Shown: positions 1 to 7,579 of the stretch, one piece after another | How positions within the stretch are numbered: position 1 is the first letter of the stretch | How the letters are laid out: each line of letters begins with the position of its first letter | Assembly (NCBI RefSeq): GCF_030286555.1 | Contig: NZ_JASVWF010000003.1 | Coordinates: 1-64,000, forward strand | Direction: 5' to 3' | Source of the DNA: Actinomycetospora termitidis | GTDB lineage: Bacteria > Actinomycetota > Actinomycetes > Mycobacteriales > Pseudonocardiaceae | Length of the DNA: 64,000 nucleotides | Notes under the pieces: generated by a model | Database searches by the model: none | What the model saw: the letters and a program-made list of their open reading frames with translations, nothing else | What the model was told of the DNA's origin: nothing | Translations under genes and position numbers: made by a program

Positions 1-2
1 CC

Positions 3-77
3 TTCACCTGGACCAAGACCGCCGAAGAGATCCTGCCCCACGCCACCCGTCAGCGAACTTCAGACGCGCGACACTAG
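3..77 (+). mobile_element. C-terminal end of an IS630-like transposase (cut by window edge)
   Basis: The frame beginning at base 3 reads FTWTKTAEEILPHATRQRTS and a few more residues before TAG at 75-77. The F-x-W-T-K-T-A-x-E-I-L signature is the usual C-terminal end of IS630/Tc1-type transposases, just after the catalytic DDE domain. Only about 24 residues are visible, so it cannot be judged whether the element is intact. The stop overlaps the end of the convergent small gene on the minus strand. Family assignment comes from the recognised tail motif alone. Confidence 0.55.
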
Positions 78-334
78 CGGGGTCTCGCCGCCGCCTGGGT
101 CACGTAGCGCTCCACCGCGTCGCGCGCCTCGTAGATCGTCCGGGCGTGGCCGTAGCGGTTCGCGTCGAGCGTGGAGTGCGTCCAGCCGCCGGGCGGCACC
201 CGGGTGCCGAGGGTCAGATACCCGATCTGGCGGTCCCAGAGGATTTCCGACTCGAATCCGCGCGGATCGTCCCAGCGCCACGAGTACCCGTGGTCCTCGG
301 ACGACTCGAACACCTCGATACCGTCGATCTCCAT
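74..334 (-). CDS. Hypothetical protein, 86 aa
   Basis: A small ORF with actinobacterial codon bias (GC at third positions) and an ATG start, divergent from the gene at 376 with 41 bases between them. The protein is polar and rich in W, Y, D and R (WRWDDPRGFESEILWDRQ), with no signal peptide or membrane segment. It lies between a transposase end and the gas vesicle operon. I do not recognise the family; no function is suggested. Confidence 0.45.
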   Translation of the reverse strand: MEIDGIEVFESSEDHGYSWRWDDPRGFESEILWDRQIGYLTLGTRVPPGGWTHSTLDANRYGHARTIYEARDAVERYVTQAAARPR

Positions 335-375
335 GATTTCTTCCTCCCCGTCGAAGTGAATCGTAGAGTCGATGC

Positions 376-633
376 GTGACCGTCTACGTCTCGATCCCGC
401 AGGTTCCGTTGACCCTCAAGTTCGAGGAGTCGATGGACGAGGTCGCGGCGCACCTGCAGGAGCTCGTCGAGGGCGCGAAGGTGCACCGCTACCACCTCGA
501 CAACGGAGCGATGGTGCTCGTGGCCTGGGGCGTTATCCAGGCGCTCACCATCAACGAGGGTCCGCGGACGCTGGAGCTCGACGAACTCAACCGGGGGTTG
601 AGGGCGTCGGTGCAGACGATCGCGGACGGCTGA
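376..633 (+). CDS. Hypothetical protein, 85 aa
   Basis: Starts at 376 and ends two bases before the convergent stop of gvpK. The protein has a mixed alpha/beta look (MTVYVSIPQVPLTLKFEESMD, then a helical stretch with MDEVAAHLQELVEG and a strand AMVLVAWGVIQALTI). No signal peptide, cysteines or membrane segments. It pairs divergently with the 74-334 gene. Codon use matches the surroundings. Family not recognised. Confidence 0.5.
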   Translation: MTVYVSIPQVPLTLKFEESMDEVAAHLQELVEGAKVHRYHLDNGAMVLVAWGVIQALTINEGPRTLELDELNRGLRASVQTIADG

Positions 634-635
634 CA

Positions 636-923
636 TCAGCGGTCCCGCGGCAGCAGCGACCCCAGCGGACCGAGATCGAGATTCAGGTCCGCCGGGGTCA
701 GCCCGAACTGCTCGGTCAATTCGTCCATGGCATCGGACAGGTGCATGAGCGCGGTCCCGAGTTCCTCCTCCTGCTGCTCGGTGAGATCCTCGCTCTCGAC
801 CCGCCGAATGGCCTGACGTTCCATCAACTGGCGGAGCAGTTCGACGATCGTCAGGACCAGTTTCATGAGGTCCCGCCGGACCGCGTCCTTGTCGATCTCG
901 ATCCGGTTCGCGTCGTCAGCCAT
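636..923 (-). CDS. gvpK: Gas vesicle protein GvpK
   Basis: A 95-residue protein with the GvpK pattern: a basic N-terminus (IEIDKDAVRRDLMKLVLTIV), the helix ELLRQLMERQAIRR, then an acidic linker (ESEDLTEQQEEELGTALMHL) and a short C-terminal helix. GvpK is a small helical accessory protein needed for gas vesicle assembly in most known gvp clusters. It is the last gene of the ten-gene operon, overlapping the upstream gvpS-like gene by eight bases. Start is the ATG at 923. Family length is usually 90-120 residues, so it is complete. Confidence 0.85.
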   Translation of the reverse strand: MADDANRIEIDKDAVRRDLMKLVLTIVELLRQLMERQAIRRVESEDLTEQQEEELGTALMHLSDAMDELTEQFGLTPADLNLDLGPLGSLLPRDR

Positions 924-1206
924 CGCGCACCCGCCCGGACTCCACCCGCTCGGACTCCACCCGCTCGGACTCCACCCGCTCGGACTCCACCCGCTCGGCC
1001 GGCACGGCCAGGGGCACGGTCGGCTCCGCGGGCGTGATCGAGGTGATCAGCGCTCGCAGCGACACGCGGACGAGGTCGACCCCTGCCAGGGAGATCGTCA
1101 GGTCGCCGGTGAGCACGACCCCGCCCGCGAGGAGCCGGTCGAGCAGGTCGACCAGCGCCACCTCGCGGTCCCCGAAGAGCGAGGTCTCGCGTGACTGGAC
1201 GGTCAC
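916..1206 (-). CDS. gvpS: GvpA/J-family small gas vesicle protein with ERVES repeats (GvpS position)
   Basis: A GTG start at 1206 overlaps the end of the upstream gvpL-like gene. The 96-residue product has a GvpA-type core at about residues 16-57 (VALVDLLDRLLAGGVVLTGD, then SLAGVDLVRVSLRALITSI), as in GvpA, GvpJ, GvpM and GvpS. In Streptomyces-type clusters the gene between gvpL and gvpK is gvpS, hence the name. The C-terminus is odd: four perfect ERVES pentapeptides (residues 71-90) followed by GRVRDG, encoded by a 15-base tandem repeat at 931-990. The tail is outside the conserved core and probably disordered. Confidence 0.8.
   Translation of the reverse strand: MTVQSRETSLFGDREVALVDLLDRLLAGGVVLTGDLTISLAGVDLVRVSLRALITSITPAEPTVPLAVPAERVESERVESERVESERVESGRVRDG
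931..999. repeat. 15-base tandem repeat inside the gvpS-like gene
   Basis: The unit ccgctcggactccac is present three times in perfect register (946-960, 961-975, 976-990), with a one-base variant at 931-945 and a partial copy after 990. On the coding strand it yields the ERVES pentapeptide series. Each change by one unit keeps the frame, so copy number could vary without inactivating the gene. Confidence 0.9.
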
Positions 1207-1946
1207 GTGGCACCCCCGGCGAAGGAGTACGGCACCCACGGGCCGGTGAGCTCGAGGTCCAGCCGACGGTCCTCGGCGAGCCGTCCGACCAGGGCACGGA
1301 GGTCGTCCGCGGCCGACCGGTCCACGAGGTAGGCGCCGTTGAGCACCATCCGCTCGGACCGCCCGGTCAACGACCGGTCCTGCGGCGCGTGCCGACGCGC
1401 CGCGACGGCGAGGTCCGCGAGGGCGGCGTCGATCTCGTCGGCGACCCGCTCGGCCTCGGTGACCGCGGCGTCGCCCTCGCGCAGCGCCGTCCGGCGGGCG
1501 CGCAGGTACGCCGCGCCCGACGTGGGCCGCTCCGGACCGGACCCGGAACCGGACGCCGAGGACGGCCGCATGAACGCCTTGACACCCCACTCGTCGCGGT
1601 CGGTGATCCGGTCGAGCACCGCGGTGAACGCCTCGTGGCCCTCGCGCAGCACCGCGCGGACCCGGTCGTCGTCGAGGTAGACGGTGGCCAGCGCCAACGG
1701 GGCGATCGCGTGCTCGCGCCCGGCCGCCTCCACCACCCCGTGGTGGGCGCGCGCGACCGTCGCGAGCCACGCCAGGTCCTCGCGGTGCTCGTCGAGGTCC
1801 TCGAACGCCTCCCGCTCGACGTCGGAGACGATCGCCTGCAGCCCCGCCTCCCCGACCAGCCGCAACGCGCCGCCGCCGACCCCACCCGACCCGACGTCGG
1901 GAATCTCGGACAGGTCGCGGCCGACGGCGTAGAGGTAGGTGATCAT
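1203..1946 (-). CDS. gvpL: Gas vesicle protein GvpL/GvpF family
   Basis: A 247-residue member of the GvpF/GvpL family. It opens with the family signature MITYLYAVGRDL, followed by LQAIVSDVEREAFEDLDEHR, then HHGVVEAAGREHAIAPLALAT and LDRITDRDEWGVKAF. Two such proteins occur per actinobacterial gvp operon; they bind nascent GvpA and the vesicle surface. ATG start at 1946 overlaps the gvpJ stop (ATGA); its stop overlaps the gvpS-like start. By position between gvpJ and gvpS this is called gvpL. A Ser/Gly-rich insert (SSASGSGSGPERPTSG) lies near the middle. Confidence 0.85.
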   Translation of the reverse strand: MITYLYAVGRDLSEIPDVGSGGVGGGALRLVGEAGLQAIVSDVEREAFEDLDEHREDLAWLATVARAHHGVVEAAGREHAIAPLALATVYLDDDRVRAVLREGHEAFTAVLDRITDRDEWGVKAFMRPSSASGSGSGPERPTSGAAYLRARRTALREGDAAVTEAERVADEIDAALADLAVAARRHAPQDRSLTGRSERMVLNGAYLVDRSAADDLRALVGRLAEDRRLDLELTGPWVPYSFAGGAT

Positions 1947-2338
1947 CCGTCGTCCTCCTCCTGCGCCACCGGCTTGCGACGACGGCGGGCCGGCGCCCTG
2001 GTCTGCGCCTGCTCGAGGGCCGCGATCCGCTCGCGCAACCGCTCGTTCTCCTCCTCCAGCTCGCCGCGACCGGCGGAGAGCGTCGGATCGCGCTCCCACC
2101 AGTCGATCCCCATCTCCTTCGCCCGGTCGACGGAGGCGACGACGAGGCGGAGCTTGATGGTCAGGAGCTCGATGTCGAGCAGGTTGATCTGGATGTCCCC
2201 CGCGATGACGATGCCCTTGTCGAGCACGCGCTCCAGGATGTCCGCGAGGTCGGTGCCCCCCGGTTGCCGCACGGTCTCCGGACCCTGGCGGCCACCGGCC
2301 TGGGGCATCGAGCCCGTCCACCGGACCGGCTCGTTCAT
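1943..2338 (-). CDS. gvpJ: Gas vesicle protein GvpJ (GvpA family)
   Basis: A 131-residue GvpA-like minor structural protein. The core (about residues 29-77) reads LADILERVLDKGIVIAGDIQ then LLDIELLTIKLRLVVASVD, followed by MGIDWWERDP, which is typical of GvpJ rather than GvpA. After it comes a leucine/arginine coiled-coil-like stretch (EELEEENERLRERIAALEQ, in part) and a basic-then-acidic end (RAPARRRRKPVAQEEDDG). GvpJ is thought to help nucleate the conical vesicle tip. An AGGAGG lies just upstream of the ATG at 2338, eleven bases after the gvpO stop. Confidence 0.85.
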   Translation of the reverse strand: MNEPVRWTGSMPQAGGRQGPETVRQPGGTDLADILERVLDKGIVIAGDIQINLLDIELLTIKLRLVVASVDRAKEMGIDWWERDPTLSAGRGELEEENERLRERIAALEQAQTRAPARRRRKPVAQEEDDG

Positions 2339-2349
2339 GCAGCCTCCTC

Positions 2350-3072
2350 TCAGTCCTCGTCGCCGCGGCCGCGGGTGTACCGCGACACGCGGCGGTAGCC
2401 GACGAGCTCCCCGTCGGCGTCCATCTCGACCTCGTAGATGGCGAGCAGATCCGTGGAGTCCGGGATGCGGCGGCTCTCGACGACCTCCAGCCCGACCGTC
2501 CAGCCGTCCTCCTCACGGCGCACGGACGTGACGCTCTCGGACTCCTTGCCGGTCATCTCCATGACCTGCTCGGCGGCCCACCGGGCCACGACACGCGTCG
2601 GGACCTTCTTCGGCCGCTGCGGCTCGGGCTCCGGCTCGGGCTCCGACTCGTCCTCGACGTCGTCGAACTCGTCCTCGTCGTCCTCGAACTCGTCCTCGTC
2701 GTCGACGAACTCGTCCTCGTCCTCGTCGCCGTCCTCGAGGTCCTCGTCGAGGTCGTCCTCGGGTTCCGGCTCCGGTTCGGGTTCCCGACGACGGCGGCGC
2801 GGACGCTCCTGGTCCGTCGGCGCCGGCTCCGGTTCCGGCTCCCGACGACGACGGCGCGGGCGCTCCTGATCCGTCGGCGGTTCCGGTTCCGGCTCCGGTC
2901 GACGGCGACGCCGGGGTCGTTCCTGGTCCGTCGGTGACTCGGCCCCGTTCTCCGACCGGCGCCGACGCGGCCGCTCACCACCCGCCGAGGAGTCCGTGGC
3001 CCGTCGCGTCCGGCGGCGGTCGGACTCCTCGAGCGGGCTGCGGCGACGGCGGGGGCGTTCGGTCCCGCTCAC
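2350..3072 (-). CDS. gvpO: GvpO with a repetitive charged N-terminal extension
   Basis: The last 85 residues of this 240-residue protein form the GvpO core (about 155-235): VARWAAEQVMEMTGKESESV, then a strand-rich part ending TDLLAIYEVEMDADGELVGY and RRVSRYTRG. The first 150 residues are low complexity: ERPRRRR occurs at residues 5, 33, 51, 70 and 89, three times preceded by TDQ, separated by (EP)n stretches, then an acidic block (about 105-143) rich in D and E. GvpO is normally 100-140 residues, so the extension roughly doubles it. GTG start at 3072 overlaps the gvpG stop (GTGA). The basic-acidic design suggests a disordered interaction region; this is inference. Confidence 0.82.
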   Translation of the reverse strand: MSGTERPRRRRSPLEESDRRRTRRATDSSAGGERPRRRRSENGAESPTDQERPRRRRRPEPEPEPPTDQERPRRRRREPEPEPAPTDQERPRRRRREPEPEPEPEDDLDEDLEDGDEDEDEFVDDEDEFEDDEDEFDDVEDESEPEPEPEPQRPKKVPTRVVARWAAEQVMEMTGKESESVTSVRREEDGWTVGLEVVESRRIPDSTDLLAIYEVEMDADGELVGYRRVSRYTRGRGDED

Positions 3073-3314
3073 GTACCACCGCCCCCGGGCTCACGTCCGG
3101 TCAGCCGGGCCAGCAGGACGTCCTGCTGGGCGTCGCGCTCCTCCTCGGTGATCTCGCCGCGCTCGAAGGCGTTGTCGAGATCGTCGATCTGCGCGCGGAT
3201 GACCCCCGGGTCGTTCAGCCGGTGGTCGACCTGCTCCTCGATCCGCTCGGCCACCCACACCACACCGCGCACCGGGGCGAGCGGCAGCAGGAGGAGTTCG
3301 GTGAAGAGCCCCAC
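3069..3314 (-). CDS. gvpG: Gas vesicle protein GvpG
   Basis: An 81-residue protein with the GvpG layout: an amphipathic N-terminus MGLFTELLLLPLAPVRGVVW followed by a long charged helix (AERIEEQVDHRLNDPGVIRA, LDNAFERGEITEEERDAQ). GvpG is a small accessory assembly protein paired with GvpF. GTG start at 3314 follows the gvpF stop by one base, and its stop overlaps the gvpO start, so it is translationally coupled on both sides. Length agrees with the family (80-90 residues). Confidence 0.85.
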   Translation of the reverse strand: MGLFTELLLLPLAPVRGVVWVAERIEEQVDHRLNDPGVIRAQIDDLDNAFERGEITEEERDAQQDVLLARLTGREPGGGGT

Positions 3315-3315
3315 C

Positions 3316-4152
3316 TCAGCCCCCGTCCCCGGCCGCGCCCGGCTGCGTGTCGCCGTCGGGGACGTCGTACTCCGGCAGGAAGTCGAAACACGCCGTCGGC
3401 CCGAACAACCGCAGGTCGACGCGCCCGGACCACTCGTCCCCGAGGTCGTCCACGGCCCGCTCGAAGTCGGTCCGGTGATCGCGCCGGATGAGGAACGCGA
3501 CGTGGACCGCTCCGGTCTCGCCGCTCACCTCCTTGACCACCGTCGCGACGGCGTACCGCCCGAGGGCGTCCACCACGGCCTGGGCGTCAGCCGCGCGAAT
3601 GGCGTCCATGGCCTGGGAGACGGCCTCGCCGAGCTTGACGCGGTCGTAGTACGAGGCGTCCTCGTCCATTCCGCTGATCCGCTCGCGCAGATCCCGGATC
3701 GACGGGTTCTCCTCGACGATCCGCGTCAGCACCACGTCCTGCTCGTAGTCCCCGCGCAACGAGAACTGCACGAGCTCGGCCATGTCCTCGAGCGCCCGGG
3801 AGAAGTACTCCCGGTGCGGGTCCAGCAGTTCCGCACGCACCGCGTCGTCGTCGGTCAGGACCGCGCCGAACCGCATCGGCAGCACGGCGGCGTCGGCCGC
3901 GATCGCGTTGAGCACGCGTTCGTGGGCGAGCAGGTGCTGACGGGTCCCGAGCGGCCGGTCGACCGCGACGTCGCTGATGACGGCCGCGAGCGGACCCGAG
4001 CTGACCAGGCCCAGCCCGGACTCCCCGCTCTCGCTGCCGGTGTCGACGGCCTCGAGGTCCTCGGGGATGCGCTGCCCGGAGCGCAGGATGCCGTACACGT
4101 AGGAGCCGATGCGCTCCCCTCCGGAGTCCTGCTCCGGAGCCTCGGCGCTCAC
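3316..4152 (-). CDS. gvpF: Gas vesicle protein GvpF
   Basis: A 278-residue GvpF/GvpL family protein. The family opening [20 protein letters not shown] appears at about residue 18, followed by [40 protein letters not shown] and a C-terminal ferredoxin-like lobe ([20 protein letters not shown]). GvpF binds GvpA subunits during shell growth. GTG at 4152 is chosen because it overlaps the gvpA stop as GTGA; a longer frame exists but begins inside gvpA. Gene order gvpA-gvpF-gvpG is that of Streptomyces clusters. Confidence 0.87.
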   Translation of the reverse strand: MSAEAPEQDSGGERIGSYVYGILRSGQRIPEDLEAVDTGSESGESGLGLVSSGPLAAVISDVAVDRPLGTRQHLLAHERVLNAIAADAAVLPMRFGAVLTDDDAVRAELLDPHREYFSRALEDMAELVQFSLRGDYEQDVVLTRIVEENPSIRDLRERISGMDEDASYYDRVKLGEAVSQAMDAIRAADAQAVVDALGRYAVATVVKEVSGETGAVHVAFLIRRDHRTDFERAVDDLGDEWSGRVDLRLFGPTACFDFLPEYDVPDGDTQPGAAGDGG

Positions 4153-4532
4153 TGCTCCTGCTTCCGGCTCGAACGACGCTCGTCGCGGAGCTCGTCCCAC
4201 TTCTCCTTGCCGGCGTCGAGGACCCCCTTGGTCTTCCCCTTGGCGCCGCCCTTCATGGTGTTCTCGGTGAGCCCACCCATGAACTCGCCGAGGTCCTTGC
4301 CGCCCTTGGCGTGCAGGTCGAGACGGTTGGTCGCCTCGGCGAACCGCAGGTAGGTGTCGACGCTCGCCACCACGATGCGGGCGTCGATCGTGATGAGCTC
4401 GATCCCGACGAGCGAGACCTTGACGAACGCGTCGATCACCAGGCCCTTGTCCAGGATCAGATCCAGGACCTCGGCCAGGCCACCCTGCGGGGCCTTCTGC
4501 ACCCCACCGCCCTGTCGTTGGCTGACGGTCAC
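4149..4532 (-). CDS. gvpA: Gas vesicle major structural protein GvpA
   Basis: A 127-residue product with the GvpA core at about residues 19-62: [20 protein letters not shown] then [20 protein letters not shown]. GvpA forms the ribbed protein shell of the gas vesicle. The GTG start at 4532 is chosen over the longer frame (to 4580) because AGGAGG lies at an ideal distance upstream and the family begins here. The C-terminal 50 residues are unusually long and basic/charged ([20 protein letters not shown]) compared with the 70-residue cyanobacterial form, but such tails are common in actinobacterial GvpA. Middle of the operon, coupled to gvpF. Confidence 0.9.
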   Translation of the reverse strand: MTVSQRQGGGVQKAPQGGLAEVLDLILDKGLVIDAFVKVSLVGIELITIDARIVVASVDTYLRFAEATNRLDLHAKGGKDLGEFMGGLTENTMKGGAKGKTKGVLDAGKEKWDELRDERRSSRKQEQ

Positions 4533-4598
4533 GTTGCCTCCTTGCACCACCTGGTCCGTGACCCGGGCGCGCTGCTGCACCCGGAGGGGCGTCGGGGA

Positions 4599-5852
4599 TC
4601 AGGCCGGGGTCGGCTCCCGGCGGCCCCGGCGGCGGCGCGGCCTGCTGTCCCGGTCCGCGCCCTCCTCGTCGTCCGCGACGTCGTCCAGCTCGTCGTCCGG
4701 CTCGTCGTCGGCGAGATCCTCGTCGTCGGCGACGTCCTCGAGGTCGTCGTCGGCGAGCTCGTCGTCCGCGAGCTCGTCGTCGAGGTCGTCCTCGTCGGCC
4801 GCGAGCTCCTCGTCGGCCAGTTCGTCGTCGTCGAGCTCCTCGTCGGAGGGCTCGTCGGAGAACTCGTCGTCGTAGACGTCCTCGCCGTCGTAGTCCTCGT
4901 CCTCCTCCTCGGCGGCGCGCTCCTCCTCGAGGGCCTCCTCGTGGGTCTTGACGACCTCGCTGTCGCGAATCTCGCCGCGCCAGCCCTCGATCTGGTCGCG
5001 ATTCACGAGGGAATCCATCATCACGTAGCGGCAGAAATGCTTGAACTCCAGGCGCGCCCGGCGCCCGACCGCCCGCCAGATGTTCCCGGTCTTCTCGAAG
5101 AATCCCTGCGGGTAGTACTCCATGATGAGCACGATCCGCGTCAGGTTCGGCGCGAGCTCACTGAAGGTGACGATTCCGTCCGCGCGACCCTTCTGCCCCG
5201 ACGAGGTCCAGAGGATGTGCGAGTCGGGAATCTGTTCGACGATCGTCGTCTCCCAGGACCGCTTCGACCAGAAGACCTTGGCGTGCCACGTGACCTTCTC
5301 GTCCGAGGACTGGTCGACGTTCTCGACCTTCTTCATGAAGCTCGGGAAATCGGCGAACTGCGTCCACTGGTCGTAGGCCAGACGCAGCGGGACCCCGACG
5401 TCCTGGGCCTCGAAGATGTTCATGAACTTGAACTTGCCGCGGGCCCCTGCGGCCCCACCGCCGCCCGAACCGCCGGAGCCGCCCTCGCCGTCGTCGTCCC
5501 CGTCGTCGTCCGAGCCCCCGAGCCCGGGGATGACGTTGCCGAGCGCGCCGGTGACCCGGTCCTTGAGTGCCCCGGCCCCGGCGCTGAGGGCGCCCTTGAT
5601 CGGGCTCTCGCCCTGGAGGGCGGAGGCGCCTCCGCCGAGCGCGCTGGTCAACCCGACCCCGCCGTTCTCCGCGACGTCGGACAGCCGATCGGCCAGTCCC
5701 TCCACCTGGGTCAGCGCGGCCTCGCCGAGCTTGCCGACGAGCCGGGTCACCAGGGTCTGGGCCGCCTCCTTCAGCCGGTCGGTCGGCAGGGCATCGGCGA
5801 TCGAACCGGGCGCGCTCGTCCCGTTCGTCGTGTTCGTCGCGGTCTCAGTCAT
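4599..5852 (-). CDS. SRPBCC/polyketide-cyclase-like gas vesicle operon protein with acidic tail (GvpZ position)
   Basis: A 417-residue protein in three parts. Residues 1-110 are a helical region (ALPTDRLKEAAQTLVTRLVG); 111-140 are a Gly/Ser/Asp linker; about 142-280 form a START-like SRPBCC fold (MNIFEAQDVGVPLRLAYDQW, WTSSGQKGRADGIVTFSELA, LIMEYYPQGFFEKTGNIWRA). The rest is very acidic, ending with DSRPRRRRGRREPTPA. SRPBCC proteins are regular members of Streptomyces-type gvp clusters; I believe this is the gene called gvpZ there, but did not verify it. ATG at 5852 overlaps the upstream stop by eight bases. Ligand and role unknown. Confidence 0.78.
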   Translation of the reverse strand: MTETATNTTNGTSAPGSIADALPTDRLKEAAQTLVTRLVGKLGEAALTQVEGLADRLSDVAENGGVGLTSALGGGASALQGESPIKGALSAGAGALKDRVTGALGNVIPGLGGSDDDGDDDGEGGSGGSGGGGAAGARGKFKFMNIFEAQDVGVPLRLAYDQWTQFADFPSFMKKVENVDQSSDEKVTWHAKVFWSKRSWETTIVEQIPDSHILWTSSGQKGRADGIVTFSELAPNLTRIVLIMEYYPQGFFEKTGNIWRAVGRRARLEFKHFCRYVMMDSLVNRDQIEGWRGEIRDSEVVKTHEEALEEERAAEEEDEDYDGEDVYDDEFSDEPSDEELDDDELADEELAADEDDLDDELADDELADDDLEDVADDEDLADDEPDDELDDVADDEEGADRDSRPRRRRGRREPTPA

Positions 5853-6813
5853 CGCTTCCCCTCGACCGTCGGGTCGACGAGGCGGCGGCGCCCGATCGCG
5901 AGCGGCCACCCCCCGACGAGGTCCGGGACGTCCGCCCCGAGGAGGCCGACCGCCCGTTGCTCGACGACCCCGACTTCGCGGAGCCCGCCTTGGTGGAGCC
6001 CGACTTGGCGGAGCCGGACCTGCTGCCCGACGAGCCGGCCTTCGTGCTCGTCCGCACCGCGGGCTTGCCCGAGGAACCGGCACCACCCGACGGGGCACGG
6101 CGGGCGCGCCGCGGCCGTTCCTGGTCCGTGACGGGACCGTCCGACGCGGCGGCCTCGTCCGGCTCGTCCGTGTCCTCCTGCGCCACCTCGACGGAGCCGG
6201 CGTCCGCGTCCTCCGCGTCCTCGGTGTCGTCGATGTCCCCATCGACGACATCGTCGACGGCGTCCTCGTCGAGCACCTCGTCGTCGGCCGGCGCCTCCTC
6301 GACCGTCTCGGGCTGCTCCTCGGCGGCGTTCTTGCGGCGGCGGCCCAGCCCCTTGCGTGCGGACCCCGCGACCCCGCCGACGGCCTTGCCGGTCTTCCCC
6401 ACGGTGTCCCCGACGGCCCCTCCGGCCTCGGTCACCGTGTCACCGACGGCGCCACCCGCCTGCCCGGCCGCCTGCCCCGCGGCCTGGGCGGCGCCCGCGG
6501 CCGGCTTGCCGAGGTTCTCGACCCGGTCCACGAGGCTGTCGGTCAGGGACTCCATGCGGGACGAGGCGGCGGCCATCACCGCCTCCCGGCCGACCTCGAG
6601 CAGCCGGCCCCGCACCGCCGTGTCGAGCCGCTGGAGCTCGGGCGACGAGTCCACGAGCTTCGACGCGGCCGCGAGCAGCTGCGTGGGATCGGTGGGGAGC
6701 TTCTTCCCGACGAGGGCCCCGCCCAGCATGATCGCGAGCTTCATCTTCTTGGTCCGCCCGAGCAGATAACCGCCCACCACGGCGAGGACCAATTTCGCGC
6801 CACCCATCAGCAC
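5845..6813 (-). CDS. Gas vesicle operon first protein, membrane-associated with charged/Ser-rich tail (GvpY position)
   Basis: A 322-residue protein that opens the operon. It has an N-terminal hydrophobic segment (GGAKLVLAVVGGYLLGRTKK) and a second one (LAIMLGGALVGKKL), a helical part to about residue 105, then low-complexity blocks: Ala/Gly repeats (GGAVGDTV twice at about 120-138), an acidic block (170-225), the motif TDQERPRRARR at 229-239, and a Ser/Gly/Lys/Arg tail. The TDQERPRR motif is the same as in GvpO of this operon. Position suggests the gene called gvpY in Streptomyces clusters. Function unknown; anchoring or scaffolding is possible. Confidence 0.7.
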   Translation of the reverse strand: MLMGGAKLVLAVVGGYLLGRTKKMKLAIMLGGALVGKKLPTDPTQLLAAASKLVDSSPELQRLDTAVRGRLLEVGREAVMAAASSRMESLTDSLVDRVENLGKPAAGAAQAAGQAAGQAGGAVGDTVTEAGGAVGDTVGKTGKAVGGVAGSARKGLGRRRKNAAEEQPETVEEAPADDEVLDEDAVDDVVDGDIDDTEDAEDADAGSVEVAQEDTDEPDEAAASDGPVTDQERPRRARRAPSGGAGSSGKPAVRTSTKAGSSGSRSGSAKSGSTKAGSAKSGSSSNGRSASSGRTSRTSSGGGRSRSGAAASSTRRSRGSDD

Positions 6814-7579
6814 ATACCCCGCATTCCCCTAGGGCGCGTGGGCACGACACCTCGCGCGTCGTCGACTTTCTTCCCGGACACTTGCGGCCTCCAAACGTCA
6901 CCGGCCGAATCTCTGGATCATTCCGATCCGAGCCGGAGGGGCGGACCATACAAGTCGTGATCCATTGAGGCGACACCGGCGGCCGCGATCGGAGAATGTT
7001 CGGCCGTTCAGCCCTGGACCCGCCCTGGTAAACCATCCGGTGAATGCGCACTGATCCACAGCGAATGCACGAGAAATGCCGAGCAATTGGCTCCGCGACA
7101 GTTCGCAGAAGAATCCTCGCGCTGGACCTGCTGCATCGTCGCGGTTGGTCCGAACACGGAGCACGATCATGTCTCGGACCGGCAACGTCTTCCACGTGGC
7201 GAGAGAGTGGCCCAGATCACTAGAGCATGCGGGCCAGACGACGACGCGTGACGGCCGTCCCGTCGGTGCGCCGTCCGCGCCAACCGACTGCGGCCGTTCC
7301 CCGAGGTGACCGAGTGGTCACGGCGCGAGACCACGACCCGGCGGCGACCCCCGGACATGCCACGGCCCCGTGGTCCCACCCGGGGCAGCGGGAGGGAGCA
7401 CGGGGCCGTGGTGCGGGGAGCGGACGAGCGGGAGGGGATGCCCCGCCGACCGGGTCGGAGTCGGTCGGGAGGGGCGCGTCCCGCGTTCGCCGCGGTGGTG
7501 CCGGACGGGGAGTTCCGGCACCGCCCCGCGTCGTTCGAGCCGGTCGGGGAGGGCCGGCGGACGCGGGGAGGCGTGCGGG
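6814..7579. other. Intergenic region upstream of the gas vesicle operon
   Basis: About 770 bases with no convincing gene. Short frames on both strands (for example 6898-7185 minus and 7076-7309 plus) lack family signatures and normal codon bias. Bases 6840-7170 are noticeably less GC-rich than the neighbourhood and probably contain the gvp promoter, though no clear -35/-10 pair stands out. The distal half contains a 16-base inverted repeat GTGACC-GAGT-GGTCAC (7306-7321) and the large hairpin listed separately at 7360-7411. Confidence 0.6.
7360..7411. terminator. Strong hairpin, probable terminator of the 7580-8170 gene
   Basis: Arms CCACGGCCCCGTG (7360-7372) and CACGGGGCCGTGG (7399-7411) are perfectly complementary, and pairing continues inward (TCCC with GGGA, CCC with GGG) with two mismatches around an eight-base loop. 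It lies about 170 bases downstream of the stop of the secreted protein gene. There is no T-run, as is common for actinobacterial terminators. It could instead be a repeat element. Confidence 0.55.

Noticed and set aside
2640-2790. Acidic codon repeats in gvpO as a mobile repeat
   Set aside because: They are in-frame low-complexity D/E codons within gvpO and do not have conserved ends.
4640-4930. Repeated cgtcgtc/ctcgtcg tracts that look like an array
   Set aside because: They encode the acidic D/E-rich tail of the SRPBCC protein; units vary in length and there are no spacers, so it is not a CRISPR array.
6898-7185. 95-codon minus-strand frame upstream of the gas vesicle operon
   Set aside because: Weak third-position GC, many rare codons, no motif, and no good ribosome binding site; treated as non-coding.
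7076-7309. 77-codon plus-strand frame
   Set aside because: Overlaps other chance frames in the same low-bias region; no family signature.
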